DNA of 64,000 nucleotides, from contig CM019827.1 of assembly GCA_009763385.1 (NCBI GenBank), positions 109,829,204-109,893,203 of the forward strand. Reading direction: 5' to 3'. The translations under genes were made by a program, and so were the position numbers. Within the stretch, counting starts at the first letter, position 1, and each line of letters opens with the position of its first letter. The DNA comes from Coix lacryma-jobi var. lacryma-jobi. Taxonomy: Eukaryota > Streptophyta > Magnoliopsida > Poales > Poaceae. The notes under the pieces are model-generated. The model was given only the letters and a program-made list of their open reading frames with translations, was not told where the DNA came from and did no database searches. Shown in pieces: positions 1-10,786 of the stretch.

Positions 1-5
1 AGAAA

Positions 6-1730
6 ATGGATGGAACGACCAGAGATAGAAGCACACCTCCTATTGAAGGCGTACCTTTTAAGAAACAGTCAATCTTCTTTCAGTATCTTCCTTATTGGCC
101 ACAATTGGAGGTCCCTCATGCCATTGATGCTATGCACGTGCAGAAGAATGTCTTTGAGAGTCTCATTGCTACCTTGATGGACACAGCCAAGTCAAAGGAT
201 GGTCTCAAAGCACGGAGGGACATGGAGCAGTTACATGTGATGCCAGAGCTTCACCCGGTAGTTGAGGAAAAAACCGGAAAATTCACTCTGCCTGCGGCTA
301 GCTACAACCTAGACCTAGTTGAGAGGAGAGGTTTATGCACTTCTGTGAAGGGGATCAAAGTCCCGACTGGGTTTTCGGCAAACCCGAAGAAGCTAGTGTC
401 GATGAAGGACCTGTCATTTCCACACTGCAAGGCTCATGATTGTCATATGATGCTGACAGTGTTCTTACCAATCGCTATCAGGGCTATCAAGCCAGAGTTC
501 TTGAAAATGGCTATCACTCGCATGTGCTACTTCTGGTCGAAGATCTCACAGAAGAAGATTAACAAGACAGAGCTGAGTGACCTACATGATTTCGTGGTGG
601 AGACCCAAAATCAACTAGAGATGTGTTTACCTCCCGCTTTCTTCGACACAATGGTACATCTCATGATTCACATGGTTCATCAGATACAGGCATTGGGCCC
701 TTGCTACTTGCATGAAATGTGGTCCTATGAGCGGTTCATGTCGGTTCTAAGCCGGTACGTGCATAATCGTGCATACCCAGAGGGCTCCATAATAGAGGGC
801 TATAGTAGCAAAGAAGTCATCGAGTGCTGTCAAGAGTACCTAAAAGTACAGAGAGGCATTGGTATTCCCGATTCTCGCTACAAGGGTAGGCTGACTGGGA
901 AGGGCACAAATGGTAGAAAAATATTCATTGACAGTGAATACACAGAAGTGAGTCGGGCGCACTATGCTTTTTTGCAGAGCACAAAACTGATGGAACCATA
1001 CATTGATGAACACATGGTTATCATTATGTCAGAGAGAAATGGCCGTACATATGATTGGGTCATGAAACAGCACAAGCAATGCCTAACTTCATGGTTGAAG
1101 GACAAGAACATAGCGCCTGGAGAAACCATAGATTCCATTACCATAAGTAAGTTGGCGGCAGGGCCATCGAGACAGGTGACATCTTGGAATGCTTATGAGA
1201 TCAATGGGTACACATACTATACCCACACAAAGGATAGTAAATGTGTCAACCAAAACAGCGGTGTTCGAGTAGTGGCTATCGACGCAGTGGGGCGAAAGGT
1301 CGACTACTTTGGCATAATTGAAGATATATGGGAACTTGACTATGGAATTGAGGAACTGAATGTGGCCCTATTTCGATGTCGCTGGATCAAGCAACATGAA
1401 ACCAATGACATCGGATTGAGGGTCGTGGACCTCCAGAACACAGGCTACCATGATGATCCTTGGGTGCTTGCATCACGTGTTACACAAGTTTTCTATATGA
1501 TCGACCCGCTTAGTATCGTCCCTCCAAAGAAGAAACCTAAGCATGTCGTTATCCCCGGGAAACAACATATTATCGGAGTTGATGGCGTCGACGATGTTGA
1601 AGCCTACAATAATTACGATCAGATGCCACTATTCACAGACTTTATTAAGAAGATCGGTGTTGTGGAAAAAAACCTACCCAAAGACGTATTGCCATGGGAA
1701 CGAAAAGGTGTGAAGTGGAAAACTGTATGA
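6..1730 (+). CDS. CACTA (En/Spm) TNP2-type transposase, C-terminal part, cut by window edge
   Basis: This open frame of about 574 codons is the C-terminal part of a plant CACTA transposase. The first residues match the end of the TNP2 domain (Transposase_21), with HAIDAMHVQKNV near residue 38. A DUF4218 region follows at about 125-285, with KAHDCHMMLT, LPPAFFDTMVHL and the RPEGS-like motif AYPEGSIIEGY. A DUF4216 region lies at about 400-490 (NSGVRVVAIDAVGR then YFGIIEDIWELDY). The enzyme cuts and re-inserts its own element in the nucleus. The true start lies left of the window; the ATG at 6 is internal. The frame has no stop or shift until TGA at 1728-1730, so this copy looks young. It differs clearly from the TNP2 gene at 17149, so it belongs to another CACTA family. 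Confidence 0.9.
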   Translation: MDGTTRDRSTPPIEGVPFKKQSIFFQYLPYWPQLEVPHAIDAMHVQKNVFESLIATLMDTAKSKDGLKARRDMEQLHVMPELHPVVEEKTGKFTLPAASYNLDLVERRGLCTSVKGIKVPTGFSANPKKLVSMKDLSFPHCKAHDCHMMLTVFLPIAIRAIKPEFLKMAITRMCYFWSKISQKKINKTELSDLHDFVVETQNQLEMCLPPAFFDTMVHLMIHMVHQIQALGPCYLHEMWSYERFMSVLSRYVHNRAYPEGSIIEGYSSKEVIECCQEYLKVQRGIGIPDSRYKGRLTGKGTNGRKIFIDSEYTEVSRAHYAFLQSTKLMEPYIDEHMVIIMSERNGRTYDWVMKQHKQCLTSWLKDKNIAPGETIDSITISKLAAGPSRQVTSWNAYEINGYTYYTHTKDSKCVNQNSGVRVVAIDAVGRKVDYFGIIEDIWELDYGIEELNVALFRCRWIKQHETNDIGLRVVDLQNTGYHDDPWVLASRVTQVFYMIDPLSIVPPKKKPKHVVIPGKQHIIGVDGVDDVEAYNNYDQMPLFTDFIKKIGVVEKNLPKDVLPWERKGVKWKTV

Positions 1731-1750
1731 ACGACGACGGGGACTAATTT

Positions 1751-1835
1751 ATGTATGTGTGTATGTGTGTGAGTAATGTTCGTGAGACTACATTTATGTA
1801 TGTGTGTGAGTAATGTGTGTGAGACTATATTTAAG
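1751..1835. repeat. Two-copy tandem repeat, TG-rich
   Basis: A unit of about 37-44 bases containing TGTGTGTGAGTAATG and GTGAGACTA occurs twice in a row just after the transposase stop codon. It probably sits in the 3' UTR of that gene. Confidence 0.6.
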
Positions 1836-2003
1836 AGCATCTCCAAGAGTTTGCTATCTCAACTTGGTATCCATATAATTTTAGCAAAACAAGAAAAAAT
1901 TGTCTCCAACAGTTTGACAAATCAACTTGGCAACAATAGCAACTTGGTATATTTCCCCTCTGCGCGCGCAAATATATGCACGGCCATCTCCAAGAGTTTA
2001 TAA
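1835..2003. repeat. Repeat with ends AGCATCTCCAAGAG / GCCATCTCCAAGAG
   Basis: The phrase CATCTCCAAGAGTTT occurs at both ends of this 170-base AT-rich stretch, with CAACTTGGTAT also repeated inside. This resembles a common grass dispersed repeat, but I cannot name its family. Confidence 0.35.
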
Positions 2004-2027
2004 TATTTGAATATTTTATATATTCTA

Positions 2028-2290
2028 CTCCCTCCATCCCAAATTAGAAGGCATTCCAAGAAGCTTGGAAAGTCAAAGTTTTTCAACTTTGACCAAAATT
2101 TTAGAGAGAAACATATAGATTTGTGAAATCAAATATGTATATTATGAAAATATAACTAACGAAGAATCTAATTGTACTTAGTTGATATCATAAATATTAC
2201 TATCTTATTATATAAATTTAGTCAAAGTTGAAAAAAATATAATTTTTGATATAATTTTTGAATTGATCCACATTTATAATATTTGAAACA
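2028..2290. mobile_element. Stowaway-like MITE, right end degraded
   Basis: A TA dinucleotide (2026-2027) is followed by CTCCCTCCATCCCAAATT, the typical grass Stowaway (Tc1/mariner) end. The body is AT-rich and contains GTACTTAGTTGATATCATAAA. No mirror-image right end is seen before 2378, so the element is decayed or truncated. Its centre matches the sequence on both sides of the CACTA insertion at 34525-36100 and serves as an empty-site reference. Confidence 0.55.
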
Positions 2291-2377
2291 TTTATTTTGA
2301 AACATTTTCTGAATTAAGTTTTTGAATTGATCCACATTTATTTTTCTGAAACATTTTATATATTTTGAAAAAAAAAA

Positions 2378-2418
2378 CACTGTAAGGGCGGCTCATAACC
2401 TCAGCCGCCCTTACAGTG
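2378..2418. repeat. Perfect 16-bp palindrome with CACTG ends
   Basis: Arms at 2378-2393 and 2403-2418 are exact inverse complements (CACTGTAAGGGCGGCT) around a 9-base loop. The CACTG ends and the GGCGGCT word recall CACTA-superfamily termini. A related word, AGCCGCCCCTAC, occurs near 3776. It could be the fold-back end of an element or a collapsed internal-deletion derivative. Confidence 0.7.
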
Positions 2419-2517
2419 CGTTCCCCAGCATACATAGGCCGACAGTCTGGGAGTTTTCTTTCGAAGGCGACGCCGCCAGGCTGCCCAAATTCGCCGCGCG
2501 ACGACGCGCCGCCGCCA

Positions 2518-3050
2518 CCTCGCCGGCCCGTGCTCGTGCGCTTCCCGACGCCCTCCTCCCTCGCTGGTGCTCCGCCACCGCGCACCACCTCCGCTGGGAA
2601 GCCACGCACCTCTCGTGGCTAGGGTTTGGTGGCCGGCCGGCGCTGTCGCCTCCGCCAGCGGCTAGGGTTTGGTGGCCGGCGCCGTCGCCTCCGCCTTCCT
2701 TCTCCACCGGCTCCGTCGTCGGATCCGCCGCCTTCTCCCCCTCCTGGAGCCCTCCGGCTCCCCCGCGTCGTCTCGAGCTCGGTGCTCGCTGGGTGGCACC
2801 TCTCACCTCGCCGGCCCGTGCTCGTGCGCTTCCCGACGCCCTCCTCCCTCGCTGGTGCTCCGCCACCGCGCACCACCTCCGCTGGGAAGCCGCGCACCTC
2901 TCGCGGCTAGGGTTTGGTGTCCGGCGCCGTCGCCTCTGCCTTCCTTCTCCCCCGGCTCCGTCGTCGGATCCGCCGCCTTCTCCCCCTCCTGGAGCCCTCC
3001 GGCTCCCCCGCGTCGTCTCGAGCTCGGTGCTCGCTGGGTGGCCGTCTTGC
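2518..3050. repeat. GC-rich tandem duplication
   Basis: The block beginning CCTCGCCGGCCCGTGCTCGT at about 2519 recurs at about 2808. The following block, GGCTAGGGTTTGGT through GTGCTCGCTGGGTGGC (about 2660-2795), recurs at about 2905-3043. The first copy carries an extra partial unit of about 44 bases. All six frames are open or nearly so because of composition; I see no recognisable protein. It may be 5' leader or captured gene sequence. Confidence 0.7.
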
Positions 3051-3051
3051 A

Positions 3052-3140
3052 CAGCCTCCACCGACCGTCGCTGCCCCTTGCGCAGCCTCCACCGACCGTC
3101 GCTGCCCGTGCGCAGCCTCCACCGACCATCGCAACCTCCA
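3052..3140. repeat. 30-base tandem repeat, three copies
   Basis: The unit CAGCCTCCACCGACCGTCGC starts at 3052, 3083 and 3113; the third copy is slightly diverged. It continues the GC-rich duplicated block. Confidence 0.7.
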
Positions 3141-3213
3141 CGAAGCAGTGAGGACACCCATTCCCCTTTTTTGGATAAAGGAGACCTGCCTGTGTTGATG
3201 TTTTTTACATTAT

Positions 3214-3315
3214 GAGCACTTGGCTTATGCCAATGATTAGAGTTTTTATATTCTGAGCACTTGCCTTATGCCAATGATGAGGGTTTTTTTACATTCCGAG
3301 CACTTGCCATTGTCT
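3214..3315. repeat. About 42-base tandem repeat, 2.5 copies
   Basis: GAGCACTTGSCTTATGCCA begins copies at 3214 and 3255; the third (3298) is truncated after GAGCACTTGCCAT. The region from 3315 to 4123 is otherwise CT-rich low-complexity sequence without a convincing gene. Confidence 0.6.
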
Positions 3316-4123
3316 GCCATTGCCATAATCATTGAAACAAGAGCACTTGCAACAGTTTGGTATCCATTTATCTATTTGTGTCAATGTTGGCAGTTTGACT
3401 TCTATGGCAGTCAACACATCTCTGTTACTACTCCTCTACTCCTATTTTGAATTGATCAAATTTTTTAAACTGTGATGGATCATCCTCTCTACTACTACTG
3501 TACTCTCTTCTCTCTATTCTCTCTACCATTCTCTACTACTACTGAACTGGGCATGTGCAGTGATGTTTTATTTTGATGCTACTCTGAACCTGAGGCATAA
3601 GGCATGTGCAATGATGTTTTTCTACCTAGTCCTACTACTATTCACCTCTCCTACTACTTCCATGTTTTTTCTCTCCTCTTCTTTGTTTTGCCAATGATGA
3701 GATTGTCTAAGTCCATTCATTATATGGAATATGAGCTGATGATCAAGAACTTGTGAGGAACTTGGCATCGTTACCAGCCGCCCCTACATCACGTTCTCTC
3801 TTATCTGTTATGATGCCTTTCTGCTCCAAGTTCATGATCAAATGATGATTGACATGTTACTGAGGCCTCTCCGACTTGTAGTACTTATTTTTTTAGATTT
3901 TCTTGCTTGATGGTACATGGGTTTTTCCTTTATCTCTTCTCTCTTCTATCTTCTCCTACACTACTACTGAAGCACTACTGCTATTACTTGTACTACTACT
4001 TCTAAAGGACACTTTATTCCTTGCATCTGTTAGAACAAATCACGAAATGACGCGGACAACAAGCAATGCAGGCCGATCAAACGAACATGAAGAGCACCCT
4101 AGCCCTACAGGGCAAGAAAAACA

Positions 4124-4623
4124 NNNNNNNNNNNNNNNNNNNNNNNNNNNNNNNNNNNNNNNNNNNNNNNNNNNNNNNNNNNNNNNNNNNNNNNNNNNNN
4201 NNNNNNNNNNNNNNNNNNNNNNNNNNNNNNNNNNNNNNNNNNNNNNNNNNNNNNNNNNNNNNNNNNNNNNNNNNNNNNNNNNNNNNNNNNNNNNNNNNNN
4301 NNNNNNNNNNNNNNNNNNNNNNNNNNNNNNNNNNNNNNNNNNNNNNNNNNNNNNNNNNNNNNNNNNNNNNNNNNNNNNNNNNNNNNNNNNNNNNNNNNNN
4401 NNNNNNNNNNNNNNNNNNNNNNNNNNNNNNNNNNNNNNNNNNNNNNNNNNNNNNNNNNNNNNNNNNNNNNNNNNNNNNNNNNNNNNNNNNNNNNNNNNNN
4501 NNNNNNNNNNNNNNNNNNNNNNNNNNNNNNNNNNNNNNNNNNNNNNNNNNNNNNNNNNNNNNNNNNNNNNNNNNNNNNNNNNNNNNNNNNNNNNNNNNNN
4601 NNNNNNNNNNNNNNNNNNNNNNN
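4124..4623. other. Assembly gap (500 N)
   Basis: Exactly 500 N, the usual placeholder for a gap of unknown size. Open frames that run across it have no meaning. Confidence 1.
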
Positions 4624-4798
4624 GAGGAGGCTGAGATCTGGGCGGGGACTGCTGCCATGGAGGTCTCACAGCCCATACATTGGATCCCTGCCTTGAACTT
4701 GGTGTTGAAGACTGTGAAGACCCTGAACTTTCAGGCTGTTTCCCCTTCCCCGCCGTTGAAGATTCTCCTCCACCCTTTTTACCTATGTATATGGCCAA
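4624..4798 (-). CDS. Unidentified short reading frame running into the gap
   Basis: From an ATG at 4798 on the minus strand the frame reads into the gap without a stop. It is serine-, glycine- and glutamine-rich (for example ESSGSSQSSTPSSRQGSNVW). No family is recognised. It could be a low-complexity tail of a transposon protein or a chance frame. Confidence 0.2.
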
Positions 4799-4799
4799 G

Positions 4800-6489
4800 A
4801 GAATACATGTACATCATTCAGTGCAAAAGCTGATATAGATAAGCGTATTAACAAGTACCAATAATGAAAAGGACACGACACTACATCTCCACTCCGAATG
4901 AAAACTCCGCAAAAACTTGAAAAGGACTCACCAACTATATATTAGATAGGCTTTATGATTATTAATTACTCAAATTTGTTGTTCATGTGAGGCTAATATA
5001 TGCATACTCTACCAACTATTAGATAGGCTTTATGATATTAGTTACTCAAATTTGTTGTTCATGTGACTAATATGCATACTCTAGTGACATACAAATTTAA
5101 ACTACTGATTAAGGAAAAATATTAATGCATGGAGGGTCCGATCAAAGTTCATATACAAAGTAATATTAATAAAAAAATAAAATGCTTTGAAGGTGGGGGG
5201 ACAATAAGCAGGAACCCTTAGCAAAGTTAGGATGTGATTTGAGTTTTGACAAGCACTACAATGTGTTCCATATTCTTTTTTTACAGTCTTAATGAAAATT
5301 GAAGTATTTGAGAAGAATGGGTAAGGGGCAACTGGAAATGACTAGGTATCTTTTTATTTTTGTTTACTAATATTACCTTCTTATGAAAACTTGCAAAAAG
5401 GGTGACATAAAGACAATCACTTTTTTTAGCTAAAATCCTAGAAAAGACTATAATGTCAATTTCTTATATTACAGAAGAAAAATATGTACTGACATGGTGT
5501 CATCATTGTTTCCATTAGTCGATTCACTACAAGGTAAAGGGTTCAACACCAAGGAACCTATAGGTTGCCAGTCTAATCAATCTGGTAGCAGGACATAAAA
5601 ATATGGTACTCAGGAAACAAGAAGTCGTAGTATATATTCGCAACAACTGAGAAAAATGGAGATGTTCAACTGTTGCCTTCGGAGGAAAGGTAAATATTAG
5701 AGAATAGTCAAAAGACTTAATAATGATTACAGGGTGATTACACATATATATAGGAGAGAGAGGGGAGCCCAAAGGGCCTGAGCAGCCAGAGGTGGCGCAT
5801 AGGGAGGAGGATTACAGTTGGCACATAAATAATTCTAACAGTAAACATGGAATAATAAATTTTCATCAAAGTTGTCTGATAGTCCAATACTGTGACTTCA
5901 GCAATGCAAGGCAGCAGTCAAATGAGTCAAGAATACATAAACCCAAGCTTTGTAACTGCACTAGTCACTTGAGGAAACAATAAAAAATGCTCAGAATGAA
6001 AATTTATGAACATCAGATCCATGCAAGAATGCATGCATATGGTTGATTTCCTGGGCAAGTATGTGGAGTTCTGGTCAAGTGCCAAATATGCCATCTAAGT
6101 TCTCTCAATAAGTTATCTGCTGAACTGACACTTTTGCCTCTTGTAAAAGTTGCAAGACTTTCACATTGTAGTGCTTTGATTATATTTTACACAGTATAAG
6201 TTCATTCGTCTTGCCTTCTCCGAGTTCTAAACTAAATTAAGATAAACTGTATATGATACTGAACTTCCTTCTGTAAATCTGATATTAGGTGTGATTTGCA
6301 TCATGCAGAAGGATATCTAGACATGTTTTTCAACAATTTTTGGAGAAAGTGGAGACAAATACCTGACTGTGAAAGATGACAAAAGTGGCAGGTACACCTT
6401 ACTTGAGCTGCAAGTAGCCTACAAGTTATAAATGTTAGATTTCAATTTTAAACGCTGAGACAAAGTAAGCTACAGGTTTTAAAACATAC
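4800..6489. other. AT-rich stretch without a confident gene
   Basis: No long frame and no recognised repeat family. A 60-base stretch around ACCAACTATTAGATAGGC is duplicated at about 4930 and 5010. The right part probably contains the last exon or exons and 3' UTR of the minus-strand gene that begins near 10.2 kb. A possible exon is near 6367-6410, but its splice sites are weak. Confidence 0.4.
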
Positions 6490-9400
6490 TCCTGCTCAAT
6501 GTCAACTTTGTCACTGACGATCCAACGATAAATGATGTCAGGAATCAAATTTGGATTGTTTGCAGGTATCATAAGCTCAATACCATCATCATTCTTGAAT
6601 TTTTCCTTCCAAGTCTTAGAAGACTTGTCCTAGAAAAAAAGGAATAGATTAAGATAATTAAGCGGAACACATGGCAAAGAAAAAAGTGAAGATTAAATTT
6701 GCCAACAGATAAAATTTAAGACATTTATATCTCCTGGTATGACAAAGAAAACAGTGAAGATTAAATTTGCCAACAGATGAAATTTAAGACATTTATATCT
6801 CCTGATATGGCAAAGAAAAAAGTGAAGATTAAATTCGCCAACAGATGAAATTTAAGACTTATTTATATCTCCTGATATGATTAATTTTTCTACTGGAACA
6901 GATTTTTCTTGGTTGTGCAAGTAGTCATGTAGGCAAAGCTAAAAAATAGAGAGGGTGCAGTTGCCTTATAGGTGTGGACTTGTGCCATAGGGTTACTGTA
7001 CATTAAAATTTTAGTTAAAATCATTGTTTTATCATTTTTCAGGGGGATGCAGTTTGGTTGTGCAAGTAACCATGCATATACTTAAGTCATTAATTGTGCA
7101 TATGCGGGTGTGTTTGCATTGGTTGAGTGACTAACCCCCTAGCCACACAGCTGTATGGACAATGTTAGAGTGTTTGATTTGTGTCTAGAGGGTTAGCCAA
7201 GCCTTGCCGACCATACATACCAAGTTATAATAGTCAGGCTATGATAATTCCAGTTAGGTATTGCAAAACCAAAGGTTGCCATTGACAGATGCTAAAGGCA
7301 GCTAATTTTAAGCTAAACTTGGACATGTACACGCATGTCCAAAGAAAGCCATAATTTGCATGGGTGTTTCTATTATAGCAGTAATAAAGTAAATCTGTTG
7401 TACAAAATATTAGTTTCGAACTTGACTTTAGAGATAAATAGAGAGAGAACTCACAAATCGATTCGAGGGACCATGGATATATCCATCCCGCATAAGTCTG
7501 AACGCGCTGTGCCTCGAATCAGTATATGGTTTATTATGATTATTACCATATGCTATTACGTCATCAAACAATGCAGTTTTTTTCAGACTATAAGCATTAG
7601 CATAATCCACATCATGTTGCTCAGGTACTTGCATTGCCCTGTCCCATGCCTGTTGTACAGATGTAGCCAAGCTTTTTTGCTTTCTACGCAACATAACTAA
7701 TAATATGCCCCTGGCAGTAGACTCCACACAACACATGTGTGTTTCAATAAATAGTCTGTCCGCACTAGTTAAGACAGGACTTTTCAATGTTTTTAGAAAA
7801 CCAGTTAAGTTCTCAAGATATGGTGGAAATTGTGATACCAAATCTGATTTCTTGCTGTGGAAAATTATCTCTATATAATCAATCAGCCTAGTCAAATCAG
7901 CATGCATTGATCTACTGTTAAGTCGCCTATTAGCACTTTTAAACACCAAAACATGACCATAGGAAACCTTAAAATCATCCAAATTAAAATCACCCTCCCA
8001 GCTTTTTGAGTCAGCAAATGCTCTTGTAAAGCATTTTAACCAAGTGGATAAAAATAGGCATCCTTCTTTAGTCATCACCAATGAAACCCTTCCATCTGGT
8101 AAAGTAAACTCTGCTAATAACTTGTCTTTGTTTCTTAAAATATATTCATTTATGGTGACCCTGAAACATAAACAATAGAAAAAATATAAAATATAAAACA
8201 AAAGAGTTAGAAAAAATATAACGAAAGGAGATAAAGAACAATAAACTTACCTTCCTCCAAGAAGCCTAGCGCAAACATGAACCGTAGTGTCCCGTTCTAT
8301 CCCGTAAAACAGAAGGCTACCATCGGGTTCAAGTATTTTTCTGCCATATACAAAATATTGGCATTCCAGATTCGTCTTCATCTTCTGTGCATACAAGTCC
8401 ATCAAATGTTGAGAAGATTGATTCAAATTTATTCTCAGGATCAATTCCCCAGAGACATGCCTCACAAAGATAGGTATCAATAAACCATCATTATCTTTGG
8501 AATCACCATTATGTTTACTATCAATATTGCTCAATTTGCACTCATTGGTCTGCTGGTTGTGAAAGCAAGGCATATAGCTGTAATCCATCTTCTTAATACA
8601 TGTGGTTTTATCCACCGGGAGGCTTGCTGCCTTGGGATCCTAGATACATACAGTTGGTGAAATTGTTGTGTTGAAAGATGCATTGGATAAACAATGAGCT
8701 ATGAGAATGTGGATGACGAGTGCGATGAATCCTTACATGTAGATAACACAGAAGATCCACCGCTGAGGTTTCCATCGGCCATTTAATATGATCACTGAGA
8801 ATTCAAAAAGGACGAATCGGATTTCATGTCATTGTTAAAAAAAATATATATGCGTGATTTTTAATTGGATCGCATATCATTAGCATTTAGAACATCGGCA
8901 GTCTGACACACCTTGTCCTCACTCGAGCAATCTGATGAGCAAGCCAGGGTGTTCCATTGCACAAAGTGATATTAGCAGCCATGTAGTGCAGTTCTCGCTC
9001 CTGAAGATTGATGGCAAGCTGTTAGTCAAAACGTGATGGAACACCAAACCAGAATTAAAGACAATCTTTTTTTTCCAAAAAATGGATTATAAACACAATC
9101 TTAGTGCAGCAACGGAGGCTTCCACTATTGCTACAGCCGAACTTAATAACATGTTCTCACAAAACGGCAACCGTGAGCTACATGTTATGTTGTGATAGCC
9201 TGCTAATTAATGCAGAAGATTGCACACTTAACCAGTCTATTATTGCTATTACTTCATGCTGAAATTAAGGAAAGGTAAAGGCTATGAACCTGGGGACTAG
9301 GATGCACCTAGACAACACACAGGATTATTTCAAATAGCTTCCAGAAAAGTATCTAGGAATGGCTGGAAAATTTGACAAGGAAAAACAACAAACAGCGTAC

Positions 9401-10212
9401 TTTGGCAACCTTAAGTAGACGTGACATGCTTCTCCAGCCAAGGTTATGTTTCCCCCATGATGTCACTACATATCTGTGAGATAACTGAATCTTGCAGAGT
9501 GGGGCCACTCTATCACTATGATAATGAGTTGATGAACTGTGTTTTGTTGAACCATCTTCATAATACAGCTTCCTAGTAGCTATGGATTTATCTGCCAGAA
9601 AGCAGCTTCTTGCCTTCGGGTCCTACACACACAGAAGGTATATTTTTTGTGTTGAAAGATGCATTGGAACAAACAAAGAGCTTTGAGACAGACGATGCGT
9701 GTGATAATATCTGACATGTACTTAGAATTGTAGATAAGTCAGAAGTACAATTGTAACCCTGATGAAATTATTATTTATTTGAGTTAAATCTGAGAAGATG
9801 CGAAATTATTGTTTTGTAAAAAGTAGGGAAAACAGGAAAGTACAAACATTAAATAGTCATGGCAGATGGTAAATTTAGCTAATGTATTACACGATTCATC
9901 AAATATAAATGGGACTGGCTGCACAGTAGACATGCACAACAATAAATAACATACCTTAGCAGGGTTAAGTTGAGGTGGCAAGGTTCTCGAGCCAAAGAGC
10001 AGAGCCTCTCTCTTTTCACTGTGATCATGAGTGGAGGCGTCATTTGTTGACAAAGCCACATTGAGAATTGAGTTGTAGACTGATGTCTTCTCATCAACCA
10101 TGAGAAGCAACATTGGTGACGAAGCAACAGCACATCCCTTCATGGCCTTTCCGCAATCCATCTCTCCAGAAACTGTTGTTTCATCTTGCAGGAGACTTGC
10201 TGCCTTGGCATC
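6490..10212 (-). CDS. Multi-exon gene of unknown function with a ubiquitin-like exon
   Basis: I infer at least five minus-strand exons from coding content and AG/GT borders: 10212-9955, 9622-9410 (3' border weak), 8639-8251, 8160-7455 and 6629-6490. The last two junctions keep frame: GGR joins VTINEYILRNK, and SNRF joins DKSSKTWKEK. The third exon looks like a ubiquitin-like fold. The fourth encodes about 235 mostly helical residues of a family I do not recognise. Exon 5 continues with MIPANNPNLIPDIIYRWIV. Three exons begin with the same phrase (DAKAASL, DPKARSC, DPKAASL), so the 5' part looks like an exon triplication. A possible start codon lies at 10443 (MAFQPPPP), but I could not join it by a clear intron. 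The 3' end is also unresolved. No stop interrupts exons 3-5, so the gene may be functional. Confidence 0.55.
6673..6879. repeat. 68-bp tandem repeat, three copies, inside an intron
   Basis: Copies begin at 6673, 6741 and 6809 with GRCAAAGAAAA and contain GTGAAGATTAAATT and ACATTTATATCTCCTG. The period is exactly 68 both times. It lies in the inferred intron 6630-7454 of the minus-strand gene. Confidence 0.85.
8251..8639 (-). CDS. Exon encoding a ubiquitin-like domain
   Basis: This exon opens after an acceptor at 8640-8641 with DPKAASLPVDK and ends at an AG|GTAAGT donor. Its last 75 residues read like a ubiquitin-like fold: IPIFVRHVSGELILRINLN (two strands), a helix with SSQHLMDLYAQKM, then QYFVYGRKILEPDGSLLFYG and TTVHVCARLLGG, matching the order strand-strand-helix-strand-strand. 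The final LLGGR recalls the ubiquitin LRGG tail, but here it continues into the next exon, so it is unlikely to be a processing site. The call rests on pattern, not on a profile search. Confidence 0.55.
8652..9409. other. Inferred intron, no other feature seen
   Basis: Lies between two inferred minus-strand exons. No repeat family or long frame is recognised. The acceptor sides at 8640, 9623 and 10213 are similar in sequence, as expected from duplication. Confidence 0.35.
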
Positions 10213-10609
10213 CTACACATACAAAAGTGAACTGTTATGTTGAAAAGGCGCGTTGGATGGATCTAACAGGTGGGTGGGCTAAGGATCTGAGGTAGAGCTC
10301 GATCGGGAAAATAAAAAAACCCAAGAAAAGTAATCATGTGGAAAGGAGCAGAAAACTCCCAACGTTCCCAGTTGGAGGCGGCGAGAGCTCCGGCGACCGC
10401 GGCCCACGGTTTGCTGATGCGGCGGCGGCGGCTGGAACGCCATGACAGCTAGATGAGGAGACCTAGAGAGAGAGTTGGATTTGGTGGACCTGGACGTACG
10501 TACTGCGACAAGCAGGAAGGGAAGCTAGGCAGCTGCAAATAAACCCCCAAGGCCGACCCCGCCCCGACAGATTTGAGATTTGACCGGATGAGGAGGAGAC
10601 TACTATCAT

Positions 10610-10786
10610 CTTGCTCGTGCTCGTGCTCGTGCGCACAAAACCGAAACCGAAACCAAAACTTCAATCTTGCTCGTGCTCGTGCTCGTGCGCACAAAACCGA
10701 AACCGAAACCAAAACTTCATCTTGCTCGTGCTCGTGCTCGTGCGCACAAAACCGAAACCGAAACCGAAACCGAAACAAAAACTTCC
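10610..10786. repeat. 55-56-bp minisatellite, three copies
   Basis: Copies start at 10610, 10666 and 10721 with CTTGCTCGTGCTCGTGCTCG and continue CGCACAAAACCGAAACCG. The third copy has extra CCGAAA units. It contains two nested micro-repeats, (GCTCGT)n and (CCGAAA)n. It lies about 170-340 bases upstream of the possible start codon of the minus-strand gene, so it could be in its promoter. Confidence 0.9.

Noticed and set aside
2411..3215. Arg/Pro/Ala-rich frames up to 248 codons on both strands
   Set aside because: Open because of GC-rich tandem duplication; no domain, and no frame is preferred.
4040..4833. Long frames across 4124-4623
   Set aside because: They consist mainly of unknown residues from the N gap.
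7335..7700. Plus-strand frame of 121 codons
   Set aside because: It is the antisense of the exon at 7455-8160, whose minus-strand frame has the splice sites and protein-like composition.
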